From Bradyrhizobium centrolobii (lineage in GTDB: Bacteria; Pseudomonadota; Alphaproteobacteria; Rhizobiales; Xanthobacteraceae), in assembly GCF_001641635.1 (NCBI RefSeq), contig NZ_LUUB01000106.1, positions 1 to 64,000 of the forward strand: a stretch of 64,000 bases of DNA. The letters run 5' to 3'. Position 1 is the stretch's first letter. The number at the start of each line of letters is the position of its first letter. Both the position numbers and the translations under genes were made by a program. Below are positions 42,592 to 51,481 of this stretch, piece after piece. The notes below the pieces were generated by a model. That model searched no databases, was not told where the DNA came from, and saw only the letters and a list, made by a program, of their open reading frames with translations.

Positions 42592-43428
42592 ATGAGCAGA
42601 CCAGCCAATCCCGTGACCGTGCCGCTCGCGGACTATTCGCCGCAGAATTTCCTGCTGGCCGTGGTCGACGGTGTTGCTACCGTGACGCTCAATCGTCCCG
42701 AACGGAAGAATCCGCTGACCTTCGAGAGCTACCGGGAGCTTACCGATTTCTTCCGCGCCTGCGCGTTCGACGACGCGGTCAAAGCCATCGTCGTCACCGG
42801 CGCTGGCGGCAATTTCTCGTCGGGCGGCGACGTGTTCGAGATTATCGGTCCGCTCGTGAAAATGGATACCAAGGGGCTGACTGCCTTTACGCGGATGACC
42901 GGCGATCTCGTCAAGGCGATGCGGGCGTGCCCCCAGCCGATCGTCGCCGCGGTCGAGGGCATCTGCGCCGGCGCCGGTGCGATCATCGCCATGGCGTCTG
43001 ACATGCGGCTCGCGGCGAGCGGGACTAAGGTCGCGTTCCTGTTCAACAAGGTGGGGCTTGCCGGCTGCGACATGGGCGCCTGCGCGATCCTGCCGCGGAT
43101 CATCGGACAGTCCCGTGCTTCCGAGCTGCTCTACACCGGCCGGTTCATGACTGCGGAGGAGGGCGAGCGCTGGGGCTTCTTCAGCCGTATCGTCACGCCG
43201 GAGCAGGTGCTGCCGCAGGCGCAGGTGCTGGCCAAGCAGGTCGCGGAAGGTCCGACGTTCGCCAACACAATGACCAAGCGGATGCTGGCCATGGAATGGG
43301 CGATGTCGGTCGAGGAGGCGATCGAGGCGGAAGCCGTGGCACAGGCTCTCTGCATGACGACGGCCGATTTCGAGCGGGCTTTCGTGGCCTTCGCCAACAA
43401 GGTCAAACCGGTCTCCAGGGGCGACTGA
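42592..43428 (+). CDS. Enoyl-CoA hydratase/isomerase family protein
   Basis: A 278-residue crotonase-fold enzyme: VATVTLNRPERKNPLTFESY, oxyanion-hole strands GAGGNFSSGGDVFEIIGPLV and EGICAGAGAIIAMASDMRLA, FLFNKVGLAGCDMGACAILP. It hydrates or opens a cyclic enoyl-CoA. ATG 42592 follows GGAGATCGC. Confidence 0.9.
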   Translation: MSRPANPVTVPLADYSPQNFLLAVVDGVATVTLNRPERKNPLTFESYRELTDFFRACAFDDAVKAIVVTGAGGNFSSGGDVFEIIGPLVKMDTKGLTAFTRMTGDLVKAMRACPQPIVAAVEGICAGAGAIIAMASDMRLAASGTKVAFLFNKVGLAGCDMGACAILPRIIGQSRASELLYTGRFMTAEEGERWGFFSRIVTPEQVLPQAQVLAKQVAEGPTFANTMTKRMLAMEWAMSVEEAIEAEAVAQALCMTTADFERAFVAFANKVKPVSRGD

Positions 43429-43475
43429 GCCGGCGGCTCCTGGTCGCCACCAGCACGGAAACGGGGACTTGCCAG

Positions 43476-43501
43476 AAATTATTTTAGGGTTAAAATAATT
43501 T
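43476..43501. promoter_or_regulatory. Perfect AT-rich palindrome, MarR-type operator site 1
   Basis: The 11-nt arm aaattatttta and its exact complement flank gggt. It is 30 bases upstream of the bifunctional monooxygenase/reductase start. The best copy of the six. Confidence 0.75.
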
Positions 43502-43530
43502 CCTGGCCGGGTAGATTGGCGAGGCTCCCC

Positions 43531-45882
43531 ATGAAAGTCGCGATCATCGGTGGCGGACCTGCGGGTCTCTACGCTGCAATCCTGCTTAGGAAGCAACGCC
43601 CGAGCGCCGAGATCACGGTGTATGAGCGCAACCGGGCCGACGACACGTTCGGCTTTGGGGTGGTGTTCTCGGACGCAACGCTCGACAATTTCGAGAAGCA
43701 CGATCTTCCGAGCTATCGCCGCATCACCCAGGAATTTGCCTATTGGGATGACATCGCCGTGCATTTCCGCGGCACGGTGCATCGGGTCGGCGGTAACGGC
43801 TTTTGCGGTTGCTCGCGGCGCAAGCTGCTCCTGATCCTCCAGGAGCGGGCGCGCGAGCTCGGCGTCAACCTGCGTTTCGAAGTCGATATCGATGACGAGT
43901 CCCGCTTCGCCGACGCCGATCTGATTCTGCTTGCCGACGGCATCAACAGTCGCTTCCGCGAGAAATATGTCGATCATTTCCAGCCGGAGGTCGACGTTCG
44001 CACCAATATGTTCGCCTGGATGGGCTCGACCAAGCCGCTCGATGCCTTCACCTTCATCTTCCAGGAGACGGAGTGGGGACCCATCATCGCCCACGCCTAT
44101 CAATACGAGGCCGGTCGTTCGACCTGGATTTTCGAGACCGATCCGCAGACGTTCGAGCGCGCGGGACTGACGGGGCTGAACGAGACCCAGTCCGCCGCAC
44201 GGATGGCCGAGATTTTTGGTTGGTTCCTCGACGGCCATCAGCTGCTCACCAACCGCTCGATGTGGCGCAACTTCCCGATGATCCGCAGCAAGCGCTGGGT
44301 CAAGGACAACATGGTGCTGCTTGGGGATGCCAAGGCGAGCGCGCATTTTTCGATCGGATCGGGTACGAAACTCGCGATGGAGGACGCGATCGCGCTTGCC
44401 GAGGCGATGAAAGCCGCGCCCGACGTCACGGCCGCGCTCGCGCTCTATGAGCACGGCCGCCGCGAGGAGGTGGAGAAGACGCAGCACGCCGCCGACGTCT
44501 CGCTGGTCTGGTTCGAGCATGTCGACCGCTTCTGGGAGTTCGATCCCGTGCAGTTCGCCTTCGGCGTGATGACGCGCTCGAAGGCGATCACCTATGACAA
44601 TCTCAAGCTTCGCGCGCCTGATTTCGTCGACGAGGTCGACAAGTCGTTCGCCAAGCGGGTTCGCGGCAGCGGCTTCGATGTGGACACCGACAAGCCGCAG
44701 GTGCCGCTATTCCAGCCGTTCCGTTTGCGCGAGATGGAGGTTGCCAATCGCGCCGTGATGTCGCCGATGTGCATGTATTCGGCAAAAGAGGGCCTGCCGA
44801 CCGATTTCCATCTGGTGCACTACGGATCGCGCGCGATCGGGGGCGCCGGCCTGATCTTCACGGAGATGATCTGCGTCAGCCGCGACGCCCGGATCACGCC
44901 TGGCTGTGCAGGCCTGTGGAACGACGAGCAGGAGGCCGCCTGGCGGCGCATCGTGGATTTCGTCCACGCCAATTCGGCTGCGAAGATCTGCCTGCAGCTG
45001 GGACATGCCGGCCGCAAGGGGGCGACAAAGCTGATGTGGGACGGCATGGACCGGCCGCTGGAGGAGGGCGGCTGGGAGGTGTTCTCGGCATCGCCGCTGC
45101 CTTACTTCCCCGACAGCCAGTTGCCGCGCGAGCTCGATCGCGCCGGAATGGCAGCCGTGAGAGACGCCTTCGTTGCGGCAGCCGAGCGCGGCGAACGCTG
45201 TGGCTTCGACATGCTGGAGCTTCACTGCGCCCACGGCTATCTGCTTGGAAGCTTCATCTCGCCGCTGACGAACACCCGCACCGACGAATATGGCGGCTCG
45301 CTTGCCAACCGCCTGCGCTTCCCGCTCGAGGTTTTCGAGGCGCTGCGGGTGGTGTGGCCGTCGCAGAAGCCGATGTCGGTGCGCATTTCCGCAACCGATT
45401 GGGCGGAGGGCGGCATCACCGGCGACGACGCCGTCGTAATCGCGCGCGCCTTTGCCGAGGCCGGCGTCGACCTCGTCGACGTCTCGACCGGACAGACCGT
45501 GCGCGATGCGCAGCCGGTCTATGGCCGCATGTTCCAGACACCGTTCTCCGACCAGGTTCGCAACGAGGCGCGCGTGGCCACGATGTGTGTCGGCAACATC
45601 ACGACCGCGGATCAGGCCAACACCATTTTGGCCGCCGGCCGCGCCGACCTCGTCGCGCTCGGCCGGCCGCATCTGGTCGATCCCTTCTTCACCATGAAGG
45701 CGGCGGCATGGTACGGGGCGGACGAGACGTTCTGTCCGCCGCAATACCTGCCCGGCAAGGAGCAGATTTTCCGCAACAGCGTGCGCGACCGGCAGGATCT
45801 CGAGGAGCTGAGAATTAAGGCTAAGCCCAAGACCCGGGCCGAGCTCAAGGCGGAGGCGACAAAGCCGCTTGCGGCGGAGTGA
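43531..45882 (+). CDS. Bifunctional 2-aminobenzoyl-CoA monooxygenase/reductase-type (salicylyl-CoA 5-hydroxylase/oxidoreductase) fusion
   Basis: A 783-residue two-domain flavoprotein. Residues 1-about 370 are a class A FAD monooxygenase (VAIIGGGPAGLYAAILLRKQ, ADLILLADGINSRFREKY, NMVLLGDAKASAHFSIGSG). Residues about 390-760 are an old yellow enzyme-type reductase (AVMSPMCMYSAKEGLPTDFH, LQLGHAGRKG, HCAHGYLLGSFISPLTNTRT). This fusion is known from Azoarcus as 2-aminobenzoyl-CoA monooxygenase/reductase, which hydroxylates and reduces the ring. ATG 43531 is preferred. Preceded by the best operator. Confidence 0.88.
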   Translation: MKVAIIGGGPAGLYAAILLRKQRPSAEITVYERNRADDTFGFGVVFSDATLDNFEKHDLPSYRRITQEFAYWDDIAVHFRGTVHRVGGNGFCGCSRRKLLLILQERARELGVNLRFEVDIDDESRFADADLILLADGINSRFREKYVDHFQPEVDVRTNMFAWMGSTKPLDAFTFIFQETEWGPIIAHAYQYEAGRSTWIFETDPQTFERAGLTGLNETQSAARMAEIFGWFLDGHQLLTNRSMWRNFPMIRSKRWVKDNMVLLGDAKASAHFSIGSGTKLAMEDAIALAEAMKAAPDVTAALALYEHGRREEVEKTQHAADVSLVWFEHVDRFWEFDPVQFAFGVMTRSKAITYDNLKLRAPDFVDEVDKSFAKRVRGSGFDVDTDKPQVPLFQPFRLREMEVANRAVMSPMCMYSAKEGLPTDFHLVHYGSRAIGGAGLIFTEMICVSRDARITPGCAGLWNDEQEAAWRRIVDFVHANSAAKICLQLGHAGRKGATKLMWDGMDRPLEEGGWEVFSASPLPYFPDSQLPRELDRAGMAAVRDAFVAAAERGERCGFDMLELHCAHGYLLGSFISPLTNTRTDEYGGSLANRLRFPLEVFEALRVVWPSQKPMSVRISATDWAEGGITGDDAVVIARAFAEAGVDLVDVSTGQTVRDAQPVYGRMFQTPFSDQVRNEARVATMCVGNITTADQANTILAAGRADLVALGRPHLVDPFFTMKAAAWYGADETFCPPQYLPGKEQIFRNSVRDRQDLEELRIKAKPKTRAELKAEATKPLAAE

Positions 45883-45933
45883 CCGCCCGTGCGACGTTAA
45901 CCCATTGCCTGTGTATCGAGTGGAGTTAGGGCG

Positions 45934-47184
45934 ATGAAGGCGATTATCGTCGGTGGCGGTATCGGCGGTCTCACCACGGCATTGATGCTGCGCTCGCGCG
46001 GCATTGGCTGCGAGATTTTCGAGCAGGCCGATACCATCCGCGAGCTCGGCGTCGGCATCAACACGCTGCCGCACGCCATGCGTGAGCTTGCAGGCCTCGG
46101 CCTGTTGCAGAAGCTCGACGAGGTCGCGATCCGCACCGACCAGCTCTATTACCTCAATCGGCACGGCCAGGAAGTCTGGCGCGAGGCCCGCGGCATCGAC
46201 GCCGGCCACGACGTGCCGCAATTCTCGATCCATCGCGGCCGGCTTCAGGGCGTGATTCATCGCGCCGTTGAGGAGCGGCTTGGACCAGAGGCGATCCACG
46301 CCGGTTGCCGCCTCGGCGCTTTCACCCAGGACGAAGGTGGTGTCACGGCCTACTTCTTCGATCGTTCGGGTGGGCACGTCCATACCGCGCGTGGCGACAT
46401 CCTGATCGGCGCCGACGGCATCCACTCGCGCGTGCGCGAGACGCTGTTCCCGAACGAGGGGCCGCCTTGCTGGAACGGCTTGATGCTGTGGCGCGGTGCG
46501 CGCGACTGGCCGCTGTTCCTCACCGGCAAATCGATGATCGTGGCCGGTGGCCTCAACGCCAAGGTGGTGATCTATCCGATCGCCGAGGGATCGAGCCCGG
46601 CGAGCCGCCTCACGAACTGGGCGGTGCTGGTAAAGGTCGGCGAGGGCAACGCCCCGCCGCCGCGCAAGGAGGACTGGTCGCGGCCGGGCCGGCGCGAGGA
46701 GCTGATGCCGCATGTGGCGCGCTTCTCCGTGCCCTATATCGACGTGAGGAGCCTGATCTCGGCGACTCCCGAATTCTATGAGTATCCCACCTGCGACCGC
46801 GATCCCTTGCCCTACTGGTCGTCCGGACGCGTTACGCTGCTCGGCGATGCCGCGCATCCGATGTATCCCGTCGGCTCGAACGGCGCTTCGCAGGCGATCC
46901 TCGATGCGCGCTGTCTTGCCGACGCGCTGGTGCGCGCCGAGCATCCGCGCCAGGCGCTGGTCGAATACGAGAAGAAGCGCCTGCCGATGACGGCCGACAT
47001 CGTCCGCTCCAACCGGCGTGGCGGTCCCGAGGGCGTCATCGACGCGGTCGAGCAGCTTGCGCCCGACGGCTTCGACAATGTCGACACCGTCCTGAGCTAT
47101 TCCCAGCGCGAGGCGATCGTGCGCGGCTATGCCACTAAGGCCGGCTTCGCCGTAGTGCCAGGACTTGCGGCGGTGCCCGCTTAA
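45934..47184 (+). CDS. Flavin-dependent hydroxylase (PHBH/salicylate hydroxylase fold)
   Basis: A 416-residue FAD monooxygenase: IIVGGGIGGLTTALMLRSRG, DILIGADGIHSRVRETLF (DG motif), RVTLLGDAAHPMYPVGSNGA (GD motif), SQAILDARCLADAL. It is the second flavoprotein hydroxylase in the cluster, following the fusion gene by 51 bases. Substrate unknown; a hydroxybenzoate- or aminobenzoate-like compound is plausible. Confidence 0.87.
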   Translation: MKAIIVGGGIGGLTTALMLRSRGIGCEIFEQADTIRELGVGINTLPHAMRELAGLGLLQKLDEVAIRTDQLYYLNRHGQEVWREARGIDAGHDVPQFSIHRGRLQGVIHRAVEERLGPEAIHAGCRLGAFTQDEGGVTAYFFDRSGGHVHTARGDILIGADGIHSRVRETLFPNEGPPCWNGLMLWRGARDWPLFLTGKSMIVAGGLNAKVVIYPIAEGSSPASRLTNWAVLVKVGEGNAPPPRKEDWSRPGRREELMPHVARFSVPYIDVRSLISATPEFYEYPTCDRDPLPYWSSGRVTLLGDAAHPMYPVGSNGASQAILDARCLADALVRAEHPRQALVEYEKKRLPMTADIVRSNRRGGPEGVIDAVEQLAPDGFDNVDTVLSYSQREAIVRGYATKAGFAVVPGLAAVPA

Positions 47185-47194
47185 ACCCCGCCGC

Positions 47195-47647
47195 TTAGCC
47201 GGGCGGCGGCGGCAGGAAGTGGATGTTGAACTCGGCCGCCATTGCCACCACGTCCTCCGGCTTCTGTTCCTTCATGTTGTGAAGGCCCCAGAACAGCTCG
47301 TAGAGCTTGCGGCTCGGCGAGACCCAGAACAGCACCTTTGCGGTCTGCTCCGACTTGTTGAAGATCCCATGCGGCACCCCCATGCCGAGCCGGATCAGAT
47401 CGCCGGAGGTTGCCTGTGCCTCGGAATTGCCGAGCACGAAGTCGAGCTTCCCCTCCAGCATGTAGAGATACTCATCCTGGTCGGGATGAATGTGCGGCGG
47501 CACGAACGTGCCTGGCGGCAGGGTCGCGTGCCAGGAGAAGCTGTTTTCGGCGTAGCTCTTCGGCACATAGGTCTGGCCGAGGATGTTCCAGGAAATGCCC
47601 TGGATCCCCTCATTGGCCCGCGTGATGCCGGTGATTTCGCTCTTCAT
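47195..47647 (-). CDS. Cupin domain protein
   Basis: A 150-residue single-domain cupin: FSWHATLPPGTFVPPHIHPD QDEYLYMLEGKLDFVLG with the metal-ligand set HxHxxxxE (HIHPDQDEYLYMLEG), then LIRLGMGVPHGIFNKSEQTA. Many such proteins act as dioxygenases, isomerases or binders. It is transcribed with the SBP gene upstream and convergent with the hydroxylase gene. Confidence 0.82.
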   Translation of the reverse strand: MKSEITGITRANEGIQGISWNILGQTYVPKSYAENSFSWHATLPPGTFVPPHIHPDQDEYLYMLEGKLDFVLGNSEAQATSGDLIRLGMGVPHGIFNKSEQTAKVLFWVSPSRKLYELFWGLHNMKEQKPEDVVAMAAEFNIHFLPPPPG

Positions 47648-47679
47648 TGATGTCCTCCCGTAACTCGTTGCGCGCCGTG

Positions 47680-48855
47680 CTAGTTCGCCGGCTTGCAGTC
47701 CTTGGCGTAGCGGTCGCCGTAGTTCTCAAAGACCTTCTGGGCGATCTCGGTCTGGAACTTGCCGTCTGGACGCTTGGCGACCTTGGTCAGGTAGAAATCC
47801 TGGATCGGATAGCCGTTGGTGTTGAACTTGAAGGAGCCGCGCAGCGAGGTGAAGTCAGCCTTCTTCAAGGCCGCCGCGACGGCGTCCTTCTTGGAGAGGT
47901 CGCCCTTCACCGCCTTGACGGCGCTGTCGATCAGCATCGCGGCGTCATAGGCCTGGAACGCGTAGGTGCCGGGCACGCCGTTGTAGGCGGCCTCATAGGC
48001 GGCGACGAACTTCTTGTTCTGCGGATTGTCGAGATTGGGCGCCCAATTCGCGCCGCCGAACATGCCCACCGCGGCATCCTGCTGCGCCGGCAGCGTCGAT
48101 TCGTCGACCGTGAAGGCCGACAGCACCGGCACGGTGTCGGCAAGCCCGGCCTGGCGATACTGCTTGACGAGATTGACGCCCATGCCGCCGGGCATGAAGG
48201 TGAACAGCGCATCCGGCTTCAGCGAGGAGATCTTGGACAGCTCCGGCTGGAAGTCCAGCGTGCCGAGCGGCATGTAGGACTCCTCGAGGATCTCGCCCTT
48301 GTAGTCGAGCTTGAAGCCGGCCACCGAGTCGCGGCCGGCCTGATAGTTCGGCACCATCAGATAGACGCGCTTGTAGCCGCGGTCCTGGGCGACTTTGCCG
48401 AGGATCTCGTGCACCTGGTCGTTCTGGTAGGACGTCACATAGAAGAACGGGCTGCATTCCTTACCTGCGTAGCTCGACGGACCGGCGTTGGGGCTGATCA
48501 GGAACACTTTCGATTCCGTGACGGGGCGGTGGATCGCCTGAAGGATGTTGGAGAAGATCGGCCCGACGACGAAGTCGACCTTGTCGCGCTCGAGCAGGCC
48601 CTTGACCTTGGTGACGGCCGCGTCCGGCTTCAGCTCGTCGTCGGCGACGACCACCTCGACATCACGGCCACCCATCTTGCCGCCGAGGTCCTTGACGGCG
48701 AGCGCAAAGCCGTCGCGGACCTGCTGGCCGAGCGCGGCGGCGGGACCCGACAGCGTGAGGATTACGCCGATCTTGATCTTCTCCTGGGCGAGGGCAGGAC
48801 CCGCCGCGGTGCCGAGCAGCAAGGCGGCTGCGGCCAAGGTCAATTGCTTCTTCAT
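47680..48855 (-). CDS. Branched-chain amino acid-type (LivK-like) substrate-binding protein
   Basis: A 391-residue protein with a signal peptide (MKKQLTLAAAALLLGTAAGP, ALA) and type I periplasmic-binding fold motifs KIGVILTLSGPAAALGQQVR, GPIFSNILQAIHRPVTESKV and AYDAAMLIDSAVKAV. Such receptors often bind aromatic acids in catabolic clusters. No Liv permease or ATPase gene is in the window, so partners must be elsewhere. Confidence 0.88.
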   Translation of the reverse strand: MKKQLTLAAAALLLGTAAGPALAQEKIKIGVILTLSGPAAALGQQVRDGFALAVKDLGGKMGGRDVEVVVADDELKPDAAVTKVKGLLERDKVDFVVGPIFSNILQAIHRPVTESKVFLISPNAGPSSYAGKECSPFFYVTSYQNDQVHEILGKVAQDRGYKRVYLMVPNYQAGRDSVAGFKLDYKGEILEESYMPLGTLDFQPELSKISSLKPDALFTFMPGGMGVNLVKQYRQAGLADTVPVLSAFTVDESTLPAQQDAAVGMFGGANWAPNLDNPQNKKFVAAYEAAYNGVPGTYAFQAYDAAMLIDSAVKAVKGDLSKKDAVAAALKKADFTSLRGSFKFNTNGYPIQDFYLTKVAKRPDGKFQTEIAQKVFENYGDRYAKDCKPAN

Positions 48856-48991
48856 GATCTGTCCCCGTGACTATCGGGCTCGCGCGGCAAGCCGCCTACT
48901 CCAATCCAAGCTTATGCCGATGATGGCTGCCGCGGCAAGCAAAGCCAAGCCGTTCGCCATCCTGCAGGCGGCGCGCATGCAAGCGGCGCGC

Positions 48992-49016
48992 CAATTATTT
49001 GAAGCCTAAAGAATTC
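48992..49016. promoter_or_regulatory. AT-rich MarR-type operator, site 3
   Basis: Left half aattatttga, spacer agcc, right half taaagaatt. It lies in the promoter of the MarR gene, in the gap with the divergent SBP gene. Confidence 0.5.
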
Positions 49017-49060
49017 GGCTTGCGGTCGATTGTTGCAGGTTTGGACTTGCAGCCGGCGTG

Positions 49061-49086
49061 GATTTATTTGAAGCTCAAAATGATCG
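49061..49086. promoter_or_regulatory. AT-rich MarR-type operator, site 4
   Basis: Left half gatttatttga, spacer agct, right half caaaatgatc. It overlaps the ATG at 49080, which is one reason to place the start of the MarR gene farther downstream. Confidence 0.5.
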
Positions 49087-49133
49087 GTGAATCCGTGCCG
49101 GCGCCAATGCCAGCCGTCTGTGACTGCACCAAG

Positions 49134-49625
49134 ATGCTCGATTCCGAGACCAAGGCTGTCGAACTTCCGGAAGACCATGCCGAAGAGCTTCGGCTGTGGT
49201 TGCGGCTGCTCACCTGCACGACCCTGATCGAGGGGGAAGTCCGCGGCCGGCTGAGGCAGCGGTTCGACGTCACGCTGCCGCGTTTCGATCTCATGGCGCA
49301 GCTCGACAAGGCGCCCGACGGCATGACACTGTCCGACGTCTCCAAGCGCATGATGGTGTCCAACGGCAACGTGACTGGGCTCGTCGAGCGTCTGGTTGAA
49401 TCCGGCCATCTCGATCGCCGCACCTCGGACACGGATCGCCGCGTCCAGGTAATCCGGCTCACGAAACTCGGTCGCGCCGAGTTTCGCAGGATGGCTGCGG
49501 AACACGAGACCTGGATCGCTGATCTCTTCGCCGATCTGACGCCGAAGGATGTGCGCGAGTTGATGCGTCTCTTGGCCAAGACCAAGGCTTCGGCGCAGAA
49601 ATCGGCCGGTCGCCGCCGGGCCTAG
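49134..49625 (+). CDS. MarR family transcriptional regulator
   Basis: About 163 residues from ATG 49134 (49080 is possible; the ORF opens at 48999). The winged helix is clear: LPRFDLMAQLDKAPDGMTLS, DVSKRMMVSNGNVTGLVERL and the wing HLDRRTSDTDRRVQVIRLT. In Rhodopseudomonas the related BadR senses benzoyl-CoA. By analogy this one probably senses an aromatic acyl-CoA and represses the cluster through the AT-rich palindromes. Confidence 0.87.
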   Translation: MLDSETKAVELPEDHAEELRLWLRLLTCTTLIEGEVRGRLRQRFDVTLPRFDLMAQLDKAPDGMTLSDVSKRMMVSNGNVTGLVERLVESGHLDRRTSDTDRRVQVIRLTKLGRAEFRRMAAEHETWIADLFADLTPKDVRELMRLLAKTKASAQKSAGRRRA

Positions 49626-49703
49626 GCGCGCGGGCGGGGCAGCCGCTCAATCCCAATTTGCCGCAGGAAAAAGCACGGGATGCCCAAAATCCACTATTGC
49701 GCC

Positions 49704-49729
49704 GAATTATTTTAAGCCTAAAATGTTTT
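49704..49729. promoter_or_regulatory. AT-rich MarR-type operator, site 2
   Basis: Left half gaattatttta, spacer agcc, right half taaaatgtttt. It lies 46 bases upstream of the CoA ligase start. Confidence 0.65.
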
Positions 49730-49774
49730 TCCGATAGTGCTGCCGGGTGCTTTCCATGCTGAAAGGAGCGTGCG

Positions 49775-51466
49775 ATGGCCAACGCCGCCAAGATTCAAGT
49801 GTCGGGCTCGTATGACGGCAACGCTGCGACAGCCCACGTCGATACATTTGCCCGGCAGCATCTGCCGCCGCGCGATCTGTGGCCCGAATTCATCTTCACG
49901 CGGCCGGAGCTGCACTATCCGCCGCGATTGAACTGCGTCAGCTACTTCCTCGACCGCTGGGTCGAGCAGGGCCATGGCGACGCTCCCTGCGTCATCAGTC
50001 CCGCGGTCAGCTACAGCTATCGCGAGCTCCAGGATCTTGTGAATCGCATCGCCAATGTACTTGTTGGCAAGCTTGGTTTGGTGACAGGCGGGCGCGTGCT
50101 GCTCCGCTCGGCCAACAATCCCATGATGGTCGCGACCTATCTCGCGGTGATCAAGGCCGGCGGCATTGTGGTGGCGACGATGCCGCTGCTGCGCGCAAAG
50201 GAGCTGTCATATCCGATCCAGAAGACGGACATCGTGCTCGCGCTCTGCGACGGAAAGCTCTCCGAAGAGATGGAGAAGGCGAAGGCGGCTGCGCCCGGTC
50301 TCAAGCGCGTCGTCTATTGGGGCAACGGCGCGGCGGACTCGCTCGAGGCGTTGATCGCGGATGCAAGTCCGGAGTTCAGGGCGGTCGACACCGCCTCAGA
50401 TGACATCTGCCTGATCGCCTTCACGTCAGGCACGACCGGCGATCCTAAGGGCACCATGCATTTCCACCGCGACATGCTGGCTGTGTGCGACGCCTATGCG
50501 CGCAATATTTTGCGGGCCGAACAGAAGGATCGTTTCATCGGCTCGGCGCCGCTCGCGTTCACGTTCGGCTTTGGCGGCGTGCTGTTTCCGATGCATATCG
50601 GCGCCTCATTCGTCGTCCTGGAGAAGACGACACCGGACGACATGCTGGCGGCGATCGAGCAGTACAAGACCACCGTCTGCTTCACGGCTCCGACCGCATA
50701 TAGGGCCATGCTCGGTAAGCTCGCGGGCCGCGACATTTCTTCCCTGCGGAAATGCGTCTCGGCCGGCGAGACGCTGCCCAAGCCGACATTCGACGCCTGG
50801 CTCAAGGCGACCGGCATCAAGCTGATGGACGGTATCGGCTCGACCGAACTGCTGCACATCTTCATCAGTGCGACGGAGGACGAGATCCGTCCCGGCGCGA
50901 CCGGAAAGCCGGTGCCGGGTTACGAGGCGAAGATCGTCGACGATGCCGGCAACGAGGTGCCGCCCGGCACGATGGGGCGGCTCGCCGTTCGCGGGCCGAC
51001 TGGCTGCCGCTATCTCGCCGATGAGCGGCAGCGCAAATATGTCCAGAACGGCTGGAATATCACTGGCGATACTTATCTGATGGATAGCGATGGCTACTTT
51101 TGGTACCAGTCGCGCTCCGACGACATGATCGTGTCGGCCGGGTACAACATCGCCGGCACGGACGTGGAGGCGGCGCTGCTCACGCATCCGGCCGTCGCCG
51201 AGTGCGGCGTCGTCGGTGCACCCGACGAGGCGCGCGGGATGATCGTGAAGGCTTACGTCGTTGCCGCGCCGGGTGTGACGCCGGACGCTCAGCTTTCGGC
51301 CGAGTTGCAGGAGCATGTCAAGCGCGAGATCGCTCCCTACAAGTACCCGCGCGCAATCGAGTTTGTGACGCAGTTGCCGAAGACCGAGACGGGAAAATTG
51401 AAGCGCTTCGCTCTTAGGCAACTCGCGCAGGCTGCCGCAGCGTCCTCGGGCGTCGCCGCAGAATGA
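49775..51466 (+). CDS. Benzoate/2-aminobenzoate-CoA ligase family protein
   Basis: A 563-residue CoA ligase with ICLIAFTSGTTGDPKGTMHF, MDGIGSTELLHIFISATEDE, YLMDSDGYFWYQSRSDDMIV, SAGYNIAGTDVEAALLTHPA, and the catalytic Lys in LPKTETGKLKRFALRQ. The N-terminal DTFARQHLPPRDLWPEF is characteristic of the benzoate/2-aminobenzoate subgroup. It would make the aryl-CoA substrate of the bifunctional enzyme. Overall role by context; benzoate itself is not excluded. Confidence 0.88.
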   Translation: MANAAKIQVSGSYDGNAATAHVDTFARQHLPPRDLWPEFIFTRPELHYPPRLNCVSYFLDRWVEQGHGDAPCVISPAVSYSYRELQDLVNRIANVLVGKLGLVTGGRVLLRSANNPMMVATYLAVIKAGGIVVATMPLLRAKELSYPIQKTDIVLALCDGKLSEEMEKAKAAAPGLKRVVYWGNGAADSLEALIADASPEFRAVDTASDDICLIAFTSGTTGDPKGTMHFHRDMLAVCDAYARNILRAEQKDRFIGSAPLAFTFGFGGVLFPMHIGASFVVLEKTTPDDMLAAIEQYKTTVCFTAPTAYRAMLGKLAGRDISSLRKCVSAGETLPKPTFDAWLKATGIKLMDGIGSTELLHIFISATEDEIRPGATGKPVPGYEAKIVDDAGNEVPPGTMGRLAVRGPTGCRYLADERQRKYVQNGWNITGDTYLMDSDGYFWYQSRSDDMIVSAGYNIAGTDVEAALLTHPAVAECGVVGAPDEARGMIVKAYVVAAPGVTPDAQLSAELQEHVKREIAPYKYPRAIEFVTQLPKTETGKLKRFALRQLAQAAAASSGVAAE

Positions 51467-51481
51467 GAGAAGGATAGAGAA

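Noticed and set aside
42508..44520. 670-residue minus-strand open frame opposite ECH and the bifunctional gene
   Set aside because: It is the antisense shadow of two well-supported genes; its Arg/His/Asp-rich composition is typical of GC-rich antisense frames.
44707..46944. 745-residue minus-strand open frame
   Set aside because: Antisense to the reductase domain and the flavin hydroxylase; no family motif.
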